Position numbers and translations under genes: made by a program. A model generated the notes under the pieces. It was not told where the DNA came from. It saw only the letters and a list, made by a program, of their open reading frames with translations, and searched no databases. From contig OY755183.1 in assembly GCA_963576735.1 (NCBI GenBank), forward strand, positions 17,069,213-17,133,212: a stretch of 64,000 nucleotides of DNA, given 5' to 3'. The stretch comes from Bedellia somnulentella (lineage: Eukaryota; Arthropoda; Insecta; Lepidoptera; Bedelliidae). This document shows positions 22,301 through 33,545 of this stretch, one piece after another (the first letter of the stretch is position 1; each line of letters begins with the position of its first letter).

Positions 22301-22588
22301 ATTTCTTTATTTATTAAATTAATTCTTTAAATGTAAGTCCTCTATTGCCTCCTAACACGTATGAAATGAATCCAACACATAATATGCCGATTAAAACGTT
22401 TGACGGGTACAGAAGTACGTAAAAACTAGCGGGAAACTATCGACATATTAGGAGCGCCGTTAGTTTGAGGCCTCATGACTACAAAATGCTCTCCAGGTTT
22501 ACAGTCTGGTCGTTGGTAAATTAAGTTAAAGGAGAGAATATTAAAAACCATGATAACTAGAATGAGTACTATCCTAGTGAAAATGAAT

Positions 22589-22750
22589 ATATACATTTAT
22601 AGTCAAGGCTATAAATCCCTAGTCTACACCTACAGAATTAGAAATTTCACAGCCGCTTTTGGAATTTCAGTGAAACAAAGATGGTAAATGATGGCTCTCT
22701 TGTCTCTCCCAATTGGTTCTTAATAAAGCCCCAACACTCCAAGTTTCTCT
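22589..22750 (-). mobile_element. S2 copy, decayed
   Basis: AGTCAAGGCTATAAATCCCT and AAAGCCCCAACACTCC. Confidence 0.65.
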
Positions 22751-22804
22751 GTTTTCGGATATGCACTATGTTTGTATGAAAAAAAAACTAATCTGCAAGT
22801 TATT

Positions 22805-23043
22805 GCCGAGTAATGTCGGCTTAGAATGTCGCTACCCCTTTCTACCCACGGGTGTCGTAAGAGGTGACTAAGGGTATTGGGGCTTTTTATTGGATTTTAG
22901 GGCGATGCGGTTGGAGACCCATCACCAAAAACCTTTATTTTACCGCCTTTTCCCCACTCAACATCCAAAAGTGGCTGAGGAATTTATAATTCCTTGGCTC
23001 TGGCTACCCCTTCTAGGGAATTAGAGCCGTGAGTATATGTATG
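22805..23043 (+). mobile_element. S2 copy
   Basis: Full length, ACCCACGGGTGTCG subtype like 16103. Confidence 0.9.
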
Positions 23044-23044
23044 T

Positions 23045-23705
23045 TATTTGTGACGTAAAAAAATTGGTGCTCTGTTTGTATATTTTGAAATAAATTGTTT
23101 TATTTTAAGTCTCTAAAGCTAAATTCATATAACGAACTTATTATTATTATTATTTATAATACGAACTTAATAAACACATCATAAAACAAACCATTGCCTT
23201 TGAAAACCTAGGCGGAAAATCGCTAAATATGTATGTGAAAATAAGCTATCCTTCAATAAAGACTCCGTTTCAGCTGAATGACGATATTACCCCCATTCTT
23301 CATGATAAACTGTCACATCAATCACAACGCGCCAGCCACATTGTATTCTGTATGCTATTTTTCTAAAGAAAATAACAATCGTCTTTCATATTTAGACTAG
23401 CGAGGTTAATATATCTGTTATGGAAGAAAACCAGAAAAACTTTTTAAAGATTATTTCAATTTACTTTTTACTAGATATCGCTTGGTATAGCACAGCCATC
23501 TCTTTCACACTTAGTATCGTATACTGTCATCTCATTCTAGCCGATATCGTGACGATCAAATAGCGCTCATGCTAGGTCTTTTTATTTAGCCCAACTTTAA
23601 AAGACAACGTCCATGGTCAATATGATCTAATAGCGTGAGTTATATGTTTGTGTGCTTTTATTGTTATACATTAAGAACTACCTGTGTAGTGTCGGTGTGT
23701 GTATG
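23045..23705. other. unassigned DNA
   Basis: Contains a short ATT microsatellite near 23142; otherwise nothing recognised. 22301-22588 and 23953-24360 are similar. Confidence 0.45.
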
Positions 23706-23706
23706 C

Positions 23707-23952
23707 TGTGTAGTATCGGCTTAGAATAACACTACCCCATTTCTTCCGGTGGGTGTACGTAAGAGGCGACTAACGGTATTGGGGCTTTTAAGAGATTTTT
23801 GGGCGATGCGGTTGGAGACCCATCACCAAAAACCTTTATTTCACCATCTTTTCCCCACGCAACTTCCAAAAGAGGCTGAGGAATTTCTGATTCCCTAGCT
23901 CTGGTTACCCCTTCAAGGGATTCATAGCCGTGAGTATATGTATGTATGTATG
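23707..23952 (+). mobile_element. S2 copy
   Basis: Full length, CCGGTGGGTGTACG subtype. Confidence 0.9.
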
Positions 23953-24360
23953 TCTTAAGAAATATACAAGTAAATATGAATAGTCTGAGGAAAAAATATA
24001 CAGACATTCAGACATAAAATTCCTGTAGCAGCATCCATTTTAGCCGTTCTACTAAGCTCTCAAAAAAAGTACGAGTAAAAAATAGTAGTTTGAATTTACG
24101 AGAGTTATGCTGCATTTTGAAGTTACAAATATCCATGTTAAATACTTGGTAAACGAAAATTACTCGTAAAAGCAGAATTTCTACCATTGCAGTTGCATAA
24201 TTAGGAGCCGAATTTTCGAAAGTCGGATAATAACTTTTAGCGGATTAGACCTACACCAATGAGGAGTATATTACATGCATGGACTAGATTTAAAATTAAA
24301 GTTACTTATTTTCGAATCTTTGAGATGTTATAAATGTTATTTTATATGATTGGTTATTTT

Positions 24361-24650
24361 ATTTTTGATGGTTTGGGCACATAGAGAGGATGGATGATAG
24401 AAAATTGGTAAAAGGGATCTATAGAGCTAGTGTGGATGGAAATGTTAGTAGAGGACGACCACGGAGAACACACTTGGACCAAATTGAGAGTGTGCTCAAA
24501 AAGGCTGGCGTCCGAAGTATGAAGAATAAAAGAGCATGTATGAAAAGATTGATGGATGTAGACGAAGCTAGAGAGGTTTGTCAGTGGCGATCGATAGTCT
24601 CTGCCTACCCCAATGGGAATTAATGGCGTGAGTATATGTATGTATGTTAT
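24361..24650 (+). mobile_element. R 3' fragment
   Basis: Starts at the WFGHIERMDD codons, keeps an open frame (MDDRKLVKGIYRASVDGNVS) and ends with the hairpin and TATG tail. A small deletion removes part of the QDRTKW segment. Confidence 0.9.
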
Positions 24651-24670
24651 TTTATATATTTCGTTAGTTG

Positions 24671-25350
24671 ACGACGTCCGTGGCCGAGTGGATAGGTGAC
24701 TAGCTTCTCGGTGCGGAGGTTGCGGGTTCGATCCCCGCTGAGAGCAACATTAATGTGATGAGCAGAAATTATTGTTTCTTAGTCTTGGTTGTTATTTATA
24801 TGTGTATTATATACATACATACATACATACATATTCTCACGCCGTTAGTTCCCATTGGGGTAGGCAGAGACTATCGATCGCCACTTTGTACGATCCTGGC
24901 AAACCTCTCTGGCTTCGTTTACATCCATCAATCTTTTCATACATGCTCTTTTATTCTTCATACTGCGGACACCTGCCTTTTTGAGCACATTTTCTATTTG
25001 ATCCAAATGTGTCCTCCGAGGTCGTCCTCTACTAACATTACCTTCCACATTGGCTCTATATATCTCTTTCACCAATTTACTGTCATCCATCCTCTCTATG
25101 TGCCCAAACCATCTCAACATTCCTTTTTCTATCTTTCTTACAATATCATCTTTTACACCACACCTTTCACGAATCACATCATTCCTCACACGATCACATA
25201 ACCTTACATTACACACTTTTATTGTATTATATCATATTAAATATATCGTTGAGTTAGTATCACATAATACAAGTCATATTTAGTTTGGGGCTAACTTGAT
25301 GTGTGTGATATCTGTGTCCGCATATATATATTATTTCTTACCTATATGAA
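24671..25350 (+). mobile_element. S3: tRNA-like SINE split by an R insertion
   Basis: The head GACGTCCGTGGCCGAGTGG has an A-box-like stretch, and GGGTTCGATCCCCGCT is a good B box/T arm. The body continues to 24812, is interrupted by R (24813-25222), and resumes at 25223 with the duplicated TGTATTATAT. The body match to 36619-36850 establishes the unit. Confidence 0.75.
24813..25222 (-). mobile_element. R 3' fragment inserted in S3
   Basis: 410 bp with target duplication TGTATTATAT (24803-24812, 25223-25232). Encodes CNVRLCDRVRNDVIRERCG to the ORF end. Nearly identical to the same part of the 10863 copy, so the same R subfamily. Confidence 0.93.
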
Positions 25351-25469
25351 CTAGTTTTTCGAAGAGCACTTGATAAATTGTGGCACCGCTTGACTTCCTA
25401 TAACGTAACCTGCAACAAATGTTGTCAACATAAGATTAGTTCATAGTATCATTGAACCTTGGACAAATA

Positions 25470-25813
25470 AATACATACATACTCACGGCTGTAATTCCCT
25501 AGAAGGGGTAGCCACAGCTAAGGAATTATAAATTCCTCAGCCACTTTTGGAAGTTGTGTGGGGAAAAGATAGTAAAATGAAGGTTTTTTTGTGATGGGTC
25601 TCCAACCGCATCGCCCAAAAATTCAATTAAAAATTCCTCAGCCACTTTTGGAAGTTGCGTGGGGATAAGATGGTGAAATAAAGGTTGTTGGTGATGGGTC
25701 TCCAACCGCATCGCCCAAAATTCTCTTAAAAAGCCCCAATACCGTTAGTCGCCTCTTACGTACACCCACCGGAAGAAATGGGGCAGTGCTATTCTAAGCC
25801 GACACTACACAGC
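25470..25813 (-). mobile_element. S2 copy with internal duplication
   Basis: The segment AATTCCTCAGCCAC...CATCGCCCAAAA occurs twice in tandem (about 25525-25622 and 25627-25728). Confidence 0.88.
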
Positions 25814-25846
25814 TTTTTATATAAGAAATGTTCGAATAATTCTGAG

Positions 25847-25925
25847 CACATTGGGGTGGGCAGAGACTATCCATCGCCACTTTGTATGATCCTGGCAAAC
25901 GTCTCCAGCTTCATTCACATCCAAC
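25847..25925 (-). mobile_element. R 3' scrap
   Basis: TTGGGGTGGGCAGAGACTAT to CATTCACATCC. The tail is missing. Confidence 0.7.
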
Positions 25926-26103
25926 TTTTTTTCAGTGGTTTTTGGGGCGACGCAATTGGAGACCCATCACCAACACCAACAACCTTTATTTTACAATCTT
26001 TTTCCCACTCAATTTCCAACAGTGGCGGAGGAATTTCAAATTTCGACACTTTGGCTACCCCTTCAACGGATTTATAACCGATGGTATATTTATGTATGTA
26101 TAT
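25926..26103 (+). mobile_element. S2 copy, 5'-truncated
   Basis: TTTTTGGGGCGACGCAATTG to a decayed ATAACCGATGGTATATT end. Confidence 0.75.
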
Positions 26104-26312
26104 AAATGTATGGCTTTTACAGTTTTGCATGTGCGTTTTTTTAAATACATAATTCGCGTAAAGTACAATTTTGTAAATATTTTACATGGAAATTTAATAG
26201 GTTATCAACTTATTGTATTTTCCAATCGCAACGTCCATTAATAACTTCTTAGTAGCATACAAATATCCTTAAACTTCTAAGTGTTTCAAATTTCGTAAAA
26301 TAACAAACTTAC

Positions 26313-26766
26313 CTAAAGACAACATAAGGCAGGGAGCCTTCAAGGCGAATTATATCACTTAAAGACCATTGTAAAATCACTTTAGTTCTCTCACTTAAAT
26401 TACCACTAACTATTTTCGATGGCAAAAAGTTTCTTTTCGATTTCAACGACTTCCTACTTCTAGAACGTTCGAGCGAACGCGGACTTCGAAAATTTAAACG
26501 TGGCCGGAAGTAATAATCACTGTAGTCACTTTCTGTCCTATATTCGTAGTCGAAACTTTTTAACACTAAACTTTTTGCTGAGGGTTTCGTCCTTCTCATT
26601 TTAAAATATTGATTTCGTTTTTGTTTCTTTGGAACGAAGTAAGGAGGTTCTGAATCTGCACACGATTTTTCTTCAACGGAGGTTGGTGTAAAGTTTCCAG
26701 ACATTATTCCCTCCATTGTAGAATATATGACGAAGTCACGTAGCGTTTCTTTCGCCTCGAGATGAA
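26313..26766 (-). CDS. candidate coding exon, basic Arg/Ser-rich product, family unknown
   Basis: A strong acceptor (pyrimidine tract ending TTTTCAG) sits just above 26766 and donor GTAAGT lies at 26312-26307. Only one frame is open over all 454 nt. The product begins HLEAKETLRDFVIYST, has a central basic region (KKQKRNQYFKMRR; then RSPRSLERSRSRKSLKSKR), and ends SDIIRLEGSLPYVVF. No domain is recognised. It is entered after one base of a codon and left after two, so it cannot splice directly to the exon starting at 9965, which needs one base before it. A linking exon of 3n+2 nt in the 16-kb gap, or a separate gene, is required. Strand and exon-like composition fit the lectin gene. Confidence 0.55.
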
Positions 26767-27424
26767 CTGAAAAGAAAGAAAAGAGTATTATTACGAGCAG
26801 GGCTTTTCATATGCAACTTTATTACTATTTGTATGCAACAGTTTGAAATGTTGCATCTTGTTGCAAGTAGAATATTATATTAGCGGAGTTTACTTTACAA
26901 AAGTACGGAGCTTTATGTTACAAGTTTTTTTGACATGATAGTAGCAACATTTTATATTTAAAATGAAAACATACGGTTTTACATGAAAGTAACCTCGAAA
27001 GTAAAGGATGTCGTAAACTTAGATACACAAACATGTGCTCCATGTTGCTGTTCTAAATCTCACAAACTCTCAATGGTTAGAACCATTGAGTGGATTCACA
27101 ATCGCTTTACATATGTATTTAACACAATTTAATGGTTACATCTTACTTCCTTTTGATACTTATTTCATTCACACCTTTTATTATGGGGTAAATGTGAGAT
27201 AGGTCTCGCGCAAAAAGAAAACATACGGTTTTACATGAAATTAACCATAAATTTTGGCGAAGTTTAATAGCTTATAGTATTTGAGAGAATTAATAGTTAA
27301 AAGAGAAATAAAACGGTTTTTACGTATATAGTTAAAATGTAAATATAAATTGTCCTTATTAAAACATGACCACTTCCGTGTACCCAAAATTGTGGGTCGA
27401 TAATAGACAAGAAGGCAGACATAA
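26767..27424. other. unassigned intron upstream of the 26.3-kb exon
   Basis: Contains a 24-bp direct repeat with core AAACATACGGTTTTACATG at about 26966 and 27216. No repeat family assigned. Confidence 0.5.
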
Positions 27425-27800
27425 TTCCACACATTCTCACGCCATGAGTTCCCAGTGGGGTAGGCAGGCATATTGACCGCCACTTTGTACGATCCTGGGA
27501 AACCTCTCTAGTTCTTCGTTCACATCCATAATTTTTTTCATACATGCTCTTTTATTCTTCACATAGCACACTCTCTATTAGGTCCAAATGTGTCCCCCAA
27601 GGTCGTCCCCTGCTAACAGTACCTTCCACATTCGCTCTTTAAATATCTTTCATCCATTTATTGTCATTCATCCTCTCTATGTGCCCAAAACATCTCGACA
27701 TTCCTTTTTCTATCTTTTTACAATATCATGTTTCACACCGCAAATTTCACAAATCACGTCATTTCTCACAATATCACATAACCTTCCTTATATTACAAAC
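27425..27800 (-). mobile_element. R 3' fragment, diverged
   Basis: TCTCACGCCATGAGTTCCC up to AATCACGTCATTTCTCAC. Several frameshifts, an older copy. Confidence 0.85.
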
Positions 27801-27805
27801 TACTG

Positions 27806-28048
27806 TGTAGTGTCGGCTTAGAATAGCACTACCCCATTTCTTCCGGTGGGTGTACGTAAAAGGCGACTAACGGTATTGGGTATTAAGGGATTTTTGGGCG
27901 ATGCGGTTGGAGACCCATCACCAACAACCTTTATTTTACCATCTTTTCCCCACTGAACTTTCCAAAAGTGGCTGAAGAATTTCTAATTCCTTAGCTCTGG
28001 CTACCCCTTCTAGGGATTTATAGCCGTGAGTATATGTATGTATGTAAC
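27806..28048 (+). mobile_element. S2 copy
   Basis: Full length; joined directly to R debris on its left. Confidence 0.9.
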
Positions 28049-28434
28049 AAACTTTTCTGAGGAACCTTATAAATAAATTTATATACATATAATCATATAT
28101 AGTTAAATTCGATTCAAATCTCTCAATTCGATCTTACTCATACAGTTTTGTTAAAATAATGTTTCTTTGACAATAATGTATCATTCTGTATATCCTACTA
28201 AAGTGACCCACTATCGATTCTATTAATAAGAACGATATCGATCGTTCGTCGAAACGTTAGTTGGAGAAGATAAATTACGAATCGGTATCCCATCAGTTGT
28301 ACCTTTCTTTATTGTTTTTTCGCATAACATTGATTTTTCACATATTGTAACGATGGAATACTGTACAAAAGAGGCGATATTTGTCTGGCCCTTAATTTCA
28401 TGTATGATTGATTTACATTTATAACGGAAAAGGC

Positions 28435-28568
28435 TGTGTTAGTAAGAGGTGCAAAGCGTATTGGGGCCTTTTTAAGTTGCTTTGGGAGCTGCGGTTGGAG
28501 GCATCACCAACAACGTCGATTTTACCATATTTTTCCTAAACTCCAAAAGTGCCTGAGGAATTTTTGCG
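28435..28568 (+). mobile_element. S2 copy, decayed
   Basis: GTATTGGGGCCTTTTTAAG and GCGGTTGGAGGCATCACC. Confidence 0.6.
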
Positions 28569-28574
28569 TCAGTG

Positions 28575-28680
28575 TGTTCGCTCTAAGTATAATCACGTGA
28601 GTACACTTTCCTTGCAAAAAACCGGTACCTATAAAAGCTTGTGACAAAATGTATCTCTGCCACGCCGACGAGGATATACA
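28575..28680 (+). mobile_element. S1 3' scrap, decayed
   Basis: ATCACGTGAGTACACTTTCC to CTCTGCCACGCCGACGAGG. Confidence 0.55.
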
Positions 28681-28937
28681 AGGTAAACGATGGATTGAAA
28701 TGTTTCTGGATTGGAAAAAACAAAGGAATATTTTTACGACATTTTAAGAATGCGGAATGACAATATATTTGATACAAGTAAAGGGTTATCGAAAAAAAAA
28801 ACGATAACTTCCTATAAAAATACGAAAAAGGTCTTATGAATGTATTAGCAAAATGATGTTTGTGGTTGAAAGTGTATTTTAGCTTTTATAAACAGCATAA
28901 TAAAAGGGCAAGAATAAATAGATTGTTGAATGTAAAA

Positions 28938-29055
28938 ACATACACATATACATATGTTTCCGGCTTTTAAATTGCATAAAATGGGTACACAGAGCTTCAA
29001 AGTTAGAAATTCCTCAGCCACTTTGTTAGATACGCGGGGAAAGACTGTAAAAAAA
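28938..29055 (-). mobile_element. S2 3' half, decayed
   Basis: AGTTAGAAATTCCTCAGCCA flanked by weak matches. Confidence 0.6.
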
Positions 29056-29064
29056 GAGGGTACA

Positions 29065-29275
29065 AACGCCCTAAGTATTGGCTTAGAATAGCACGTATCT
29101 ATTTCTTCCCAAGGGTTAAGGTACTAAGGGTATTGGTGTTTTTACGACCCATCACCAACCATCCTTTATTTTATATTCTGTTCCCTAACCTCCAAAGGCC
29201 GAGAACTTTTATGATTCTGAAGTTCTGCTTTCCCCTTTTTGAAATTTGTAGGCGTGTGTCTATTTATTTATATTA
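29065..29275 (+). mobile_element. S2 copy, decayed
   Basis: TTGGCTTAGAATAGCACG then ACCCATCACCAACCATCC. Confidence 0.6.
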
Positions 29276-29297
29276 TTTAATGTATTCATATATATGT

Positions 29298-29545
29298 TGC
29301 CGTGTAGTGTCGGCTAAGAATAGCACTACTCCGTTTCTACCGATGGGTGTACGTAAGAGGCGACTAACGGTATTGGGGCTTTTAAGGGATTTTTGGGCGA
29401 TGCGGCTGGAGACCCATCACCAACAACCTTTACTTTACCATTCGTTCCCCACTCAATTTTCCAAAAGTGGCTGAGGAATTTCTAACTCCTTAGCTCTGGC
29501 TACCCCTTCTAGGGATTTATAGCCGTGAGTATATGAATGTGTGTA
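29298..29545 (+). mobile_element. S2 copy
   Basis: Full length, GCCGTGTAGTGTCGGC to tail. Confidence 0.9.
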
Positions 29546-29961
29546 TGTACATATGTTATACATTTTGTCTCTCAAACACAGAAAAAAATATGATGAAAGA
29601 TAAACCAAATGTTCAATGTGTACACGGAAATAACGGAAATCGGGTTACATTTCGGCACAAAAATATCGTTGACATTAATAAAGAAAATGTAACGGTAAAT
29701 AAAAGGAAACGCTAAAATTGATATCGTTGTTATTTTCACGGCAATTCAGCCAAAACCAATACGTGACTAACATAAAGTTATATTAAATGAATTGTGGTGT
29801 TTAGGCGATGTTAACTGAATAACTAATGATCATCTGAAATTTTGTTGTTATTCTATTCAATACATAGAATACAAGGAAACCTCAAGATATTTTTACGGAG
29901 AGCAAACTGAGTAACCGCAACACTGCAGATTATAAACCAACCCAAATATAAACATAGTGTT

Positions 29962-30215
29962 GCTGTGTCGGCTTAGAATAACACTTTCCCATTTCTTCCG
30001 GTGGGTGTACGTAAGAGGCGACTAACGGTATTGGGGCTGTTTAAAGGGATTTTTGGGCGATGCGGTTGGAGACCCATCACCAACAACCTTTATTTTACCA
30101 TCTTTTCCCCACACAACTCCAAAAGTGGCTGGGGAATTTCTAATTCCTTAGCTCTGGCTTGGCTACCTCTTCTAGGGATTTATAGCCGTGCGTATATGTA
30201 TGTATGTATGTATGT
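29962..30215 (+). mobile_element. S2 copy
   Basis: Full length; the CTTGG repeat before the inner stem is a small local duplication. Confidence 0.88.
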
Positions 30216-30257
30216 TGAATGTCCTTATATAACTAAAAATATATAATTATAATAATT

Positions 30258-30460
30258 TACACTCACGGCCATGAATCCCAAAAAGGGGAAGTCAGATCTT
30301 TAGAGCTAAGAACTCCTCAGCCACGTTCGAAAGTTCACAGGGGACAAGATGGTACAAATAAAGTAGCGTTGGTGATGGGTCTTTCACATAACCTAAGTCG
30401 CCTCTTACGACATCCGTGACTAAATAGAGGTAGTGACATTCTTAGACGGCACTACTTGGC
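30258..30460 (-). mobile_element. S2 copy, diverged subtype
   Basis: CTCACGGCCATGAATCCC, related to the 7462 copy. The SINE centre is deleted. Confidence 0.78.
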
Positions 30461-30504
30461 GATAATTAAAAAAACACCATATAATTATTACTTATTATTA
30501 TACA

Positions 30505-30850
30505 GTAACCGTAATAGCCCAGTGGGTAGAACACTCGGTTATCGTGCAAACGACTAGTGTTCAAATCCTGGGTCGGGTATACACCAATTTGTCTTTTCTA
30601 AAGACATATGTGTGGTTAATTTATCATGGTTGTTAACGGTGAGGGAAAACATCGTGAGGAAACACACATGGCTGAGTTGTACTTAGTCATGTGACAGTGT
30701 ATTCGTACAAAACGGCGATAGGCCTGCCCCCTATCACGTGAGTACACTGTCCATGCAAAACCAGGTGACAAAGTCACGTGATGTTCAGAAGTATTAGTAC
30801 CTCTGCCAACCCCTTCGGGGATATTCGGCGTGAACGTTTATGTATTATGT
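30505..30850 (+). mobile_element. S1a SINE, near full length
   Basis: Complete head and body; small deletion of the CGTGGGTACTCTGAACA segment. The 3' module with UUCG loop is at 30801-30834. Confidence 0.9.
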
Positions 30851-30909
30851 TATGCTTGTATATAATTATTATATGCACTTAACACTGCACTGAAAAAAGT
30901 TACATTCCC

Positions 30910-31260
30910 TTGATCCTGAAAGATAAACTTATATATTTTTTCATTCAAGTACTTGTTTCATTACTACTTTACATAATGGTGCTAAATAAATCATCTCCTA
31001 TTTACAGCGACCTTCCAACAGATCTCGCTAACGAGATGAGACAACATTTAAAATTCCCTTTTCTAAAGTATTTTGGAGCGTCCCAAATAAAAATGAATGA
31101 CGGTCAACTCAGCCCTTTTACATATTTCACAAAAGAATATGAAAGAGACGGTAGGCTTGTCATTGTTGAACAGTTATATTTGAACAAGAATCTAGTATGT
31201 TTGTTTTGTTACTTTGTTTTCTGTTTAGTTGTGTTCTGGATGAGACATGACATGACCTAA
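30910..31260 (+). CDS. unassigned open stretch, possible exon 31008-31194
   Basis: This is 116 codons open between an S1 and an S2 copy, outside the recognised repeats. The first part is hydrophobic. The middle (SDLPTDLANEMRQHLKF to ERDGRLVIVEQLYLNK) looks like real protein. A plausible acceptor CCTATTTACAG ends at 31007 and a donor GTATGT starts at 31195. That would give a 187-nt exon ending on a codon boundary. The ORF tail after it is low-complexity Cys/Phe-rich. It could be an exon of an opposite-strand gene, a retrogene scrap or an unrecognised transposon ORF. Confidence 0.3.
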   Translation: MILKDKLIYFFIQVLVSLLLYIMVLNKSSPIYSDLPTDLANEMRQHLKFPFLKYFGASQIKMNDGQLSPFTYFTKEYERDGRLVIVEQLYLNKNLVCLFCYFVFCLVVFWMRHDMT

Positions 31261-31481
31261 GGAAATAAAGAGAGGTTTTTGATTTGAGCTGATATTTATC
31301 TATTTAATTATTTTTTCAAGGAATATAAACAGCTTTAACATAAAATAAAAAAAAAACAAATAATCTACGACAGAGCCAGATATGAAATGATTATGGTTAT
31401 GGAACCGTCAAAGTATAGTTAAAATTATTGTGTAGACTATATCCATGCATTATGGTAAGTTTAGGTCTCATGTTTTTTTAA

Positions 31482-31720
31482 ATACATACATACATATACT
31501 CACGGCTGTATTTCCCTAGAAGGGGTAACCAGAGCTAAGGAATTATACATTCCTCAGCCACTTTTGGAAGTTGAGTGGGGAAAAGATGGTAAAAATAAAG
31601 GTTTTTGGTGATGAGTCTCATACCGCATCGCCAAAAAATCCAATAAAAGCCCCAATACCCTTAGTCGCCTCTTACGACACCCATGGGTAGAAAGGGGTAG
31701 CGACATTCTAAGCCACGGCA
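31482..31720 (-). mobile_element. S2 copy
   Basis: Full length apart from the last bases of its head. Confidence 0.88.
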
Positions 31721-31779
31721 GCATGCAACAGCTATTTCAGTCAGCTTCAACATGCAAAGCCAAATTTAGCGAAAAACTC

Positions 31780-32126
31780 AACTCAAACGTTGAACCCGTA
31801 TATTCCTAAAGGGATTGGCAGAGGTACTAATACTTCTGAACATCAAGCGACATTGTCACATGGTGTTCAGTGTACCGACGTTTTTCTTGGCACTGTCTAA
31901 CGCTCACAGGCCTATATATCGCCGTTTTTGTACGAATACACTGTCACATGACGAAGTGCAACTCAGCTATGAGATATTCTCACGATATTTAAGACCGTTA
32001 AGCACCATGATAAATTAACCACACATACCCATTTAGAAAAGACGAATTGGTGTAGTCCCGACCCGTTATTTGAACACTTATCGTCGGCACGATAAGCGGT
32101 GTTCTACCCACTGAAAATATCACGGT
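31780..32126 (-). mobile_element. S1 SINE, diverged full-length
   Basis: CCTAAAGGGATTGGCAGAGG through TACCCACTGAAAATATCACG. Confidence 0.78.
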
Positions 32127-32159
32127 TTCTCACTATTTCTGATCATCACCCCATAATTG

Positions 32160-32395
32160 TATGTACATACTATAATTCCTAGAAGGTTTAGTCGGAGCTT
32201 CAGAATAAGAAATTCCTCAGCCGCTTTTGAAGGTTGAGTAAGAAACATACAAAAAATTTTTAGTTGTTTCTTATGTTGTATTCGACTTCATCACCCAAAC
32301 AATCACTTAAAAAGCCCCAATAGCCATAGTCGTTACTGTGTAAGCCGACACGGCTTAGAATAGCCCTACCCCATTTCTTCTCGTGAGTATACGTA
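32160..32395. mobile_element. two decayed S2 pieces, head to head
   Basis: Minus piece to about 32352, then plus piece CGGCTTAGAATAGCCCTACC. Confidence 0.55.
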
Positions 32396-32559
32396 TTTCA
32401 ACTGTATATAAACATAAACATAAACGTTCACGCCAAATATCCCCGAAGGGGTTGGCAGAGGTACTAATACTTCTGAAAATCACGTGATTTTGTCACCTGG
32501 TGTTCAGAGTACCCACGTTTTGCATGGACAGTGTACTCACGTGATAGGGGGGGCAGGCC

Positions 32560-32722
32560 TGTAGTGTATGCGGGTTGGCAACACTGTGTGTTTGGACGGG
32601 AGTTGGCGCTTGGCGGGAATTAGAGACTATGAAAATACGAGTGGAGCGAACCTGAATATATTGCATCGAATGTGTGATAATTAACTGGATGTTTTATTGA
32701 TATAATATTGTAGTATATTACA
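32560..32722 (+). repeat. 5' LTR
   Basis: 163 bp, begins TGTAGTGTATGCGGG and ends GTAGTATATTACA (TG...CA). It matches 36983-37145 base for base as read by eye. Confidence 0.93.
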
Positions 32723-32723
32723 A

Positions 32724-32741
32724 GTGGCGACGAGGACAGGA
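32724..32741 (+). other. primer-binding-site-like sequence
   Basis: TGGCGACGAGGACAGGAT starts one base after the 5' LTR. The TGGCGAC start is common at the tRNA primer site of insect Ty3/gypsy elements. The tRNA was not identified. Confidence 0.6.
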
Positions 32742-33187
32742 TCTAAGTAATCCATAACTGTAAAAGCTAGAAATTAAAGAAGAAGAAGAAATCAAATAAA
32801 AAACATAACCTCAAAAAAAAAAAAAACAATTGTAATTTGCATTGTGGAGTTGGTTGTTTGGAAGGTAATTACGTTTTATTGTAAATTAGTAGGTCAAATA
32901 CTTACCTATTTGTGGATATCCTGAAAAGGGTTGAATATAAAACAACTATGATGACCATTTTTCACATAAAAGTAGGTTTTTGCTTTGCCTTTCAAACGGA
33001 AATAAATGGGGTAAGAAGGCCATTGGGCTTGGGTATACTAAGGATTACAGCAGAACTCAGTTGTATCATGACATAACTAATAAGTATTATCTAAAGCCAT
33101 GCAGTAAGGAATAAAATCCTACTGATAGCATCAAGCTATATATAAACTAAATTAAAGTAAGGCACTTACTAGTTGTAAATCTAAAAA

Positions 33188-33545
33188 GGGCCATGCAGTT
33201 TAAAACTGTTACATTTTATGAAAGGGCCATGCACTAATATTAATTAATAAGGCTATGCAGTTTAAAACTGTTACATTTTAGTAAAGAGTCATGCACTAAA
33301 AGTAAATAACAAGGCTATGCAGTTTAAAACTGTTACATTTTAGTAAAGAGCCATGCACTAAAAATAAATAATAAGGCTGTGCAGTTTAAAACTGTTACAT
33401 TTTAGTAAAGAGCCATGCACTTAAAAATAAATAATAAAGGCTATGCAGTTTAAAACTGTTACATTTTAGTAAAGAGCCATGCACTTAAATAAATAACAAG
33501 GCCATGCAGCTTAAAACAGTTTCATTTTAGCAAAAGGGCCATGAA
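33188..33545 (+). repeat. tandem array in the LTR element leader, about 6 x 62 bp
   Basis: Six units share the core GCAGTTTAAAACTGTTACAT (near 33196, 33257, 33318, 33380, 33446 and 33507), an AGAGCCATGCACT segment and an A-rich spacer. TTTAAA sits inside a short palindrome CAGTTTAAAACTG in each unit. The last unit is the most diverged. Confidence 0.85.

Noticed and set aside
24671..24748. Functional tRNA gene
   Set aside because: The B box is good, but the acceptor ends do not pair, and the same unit with body recurs at 36619.
33188..33545. CRISPR-like regular array
   Set aside because: Units are contiguous repeats in a eukaryotic LTR element; the spacers are also repeated and there are no cas genes.
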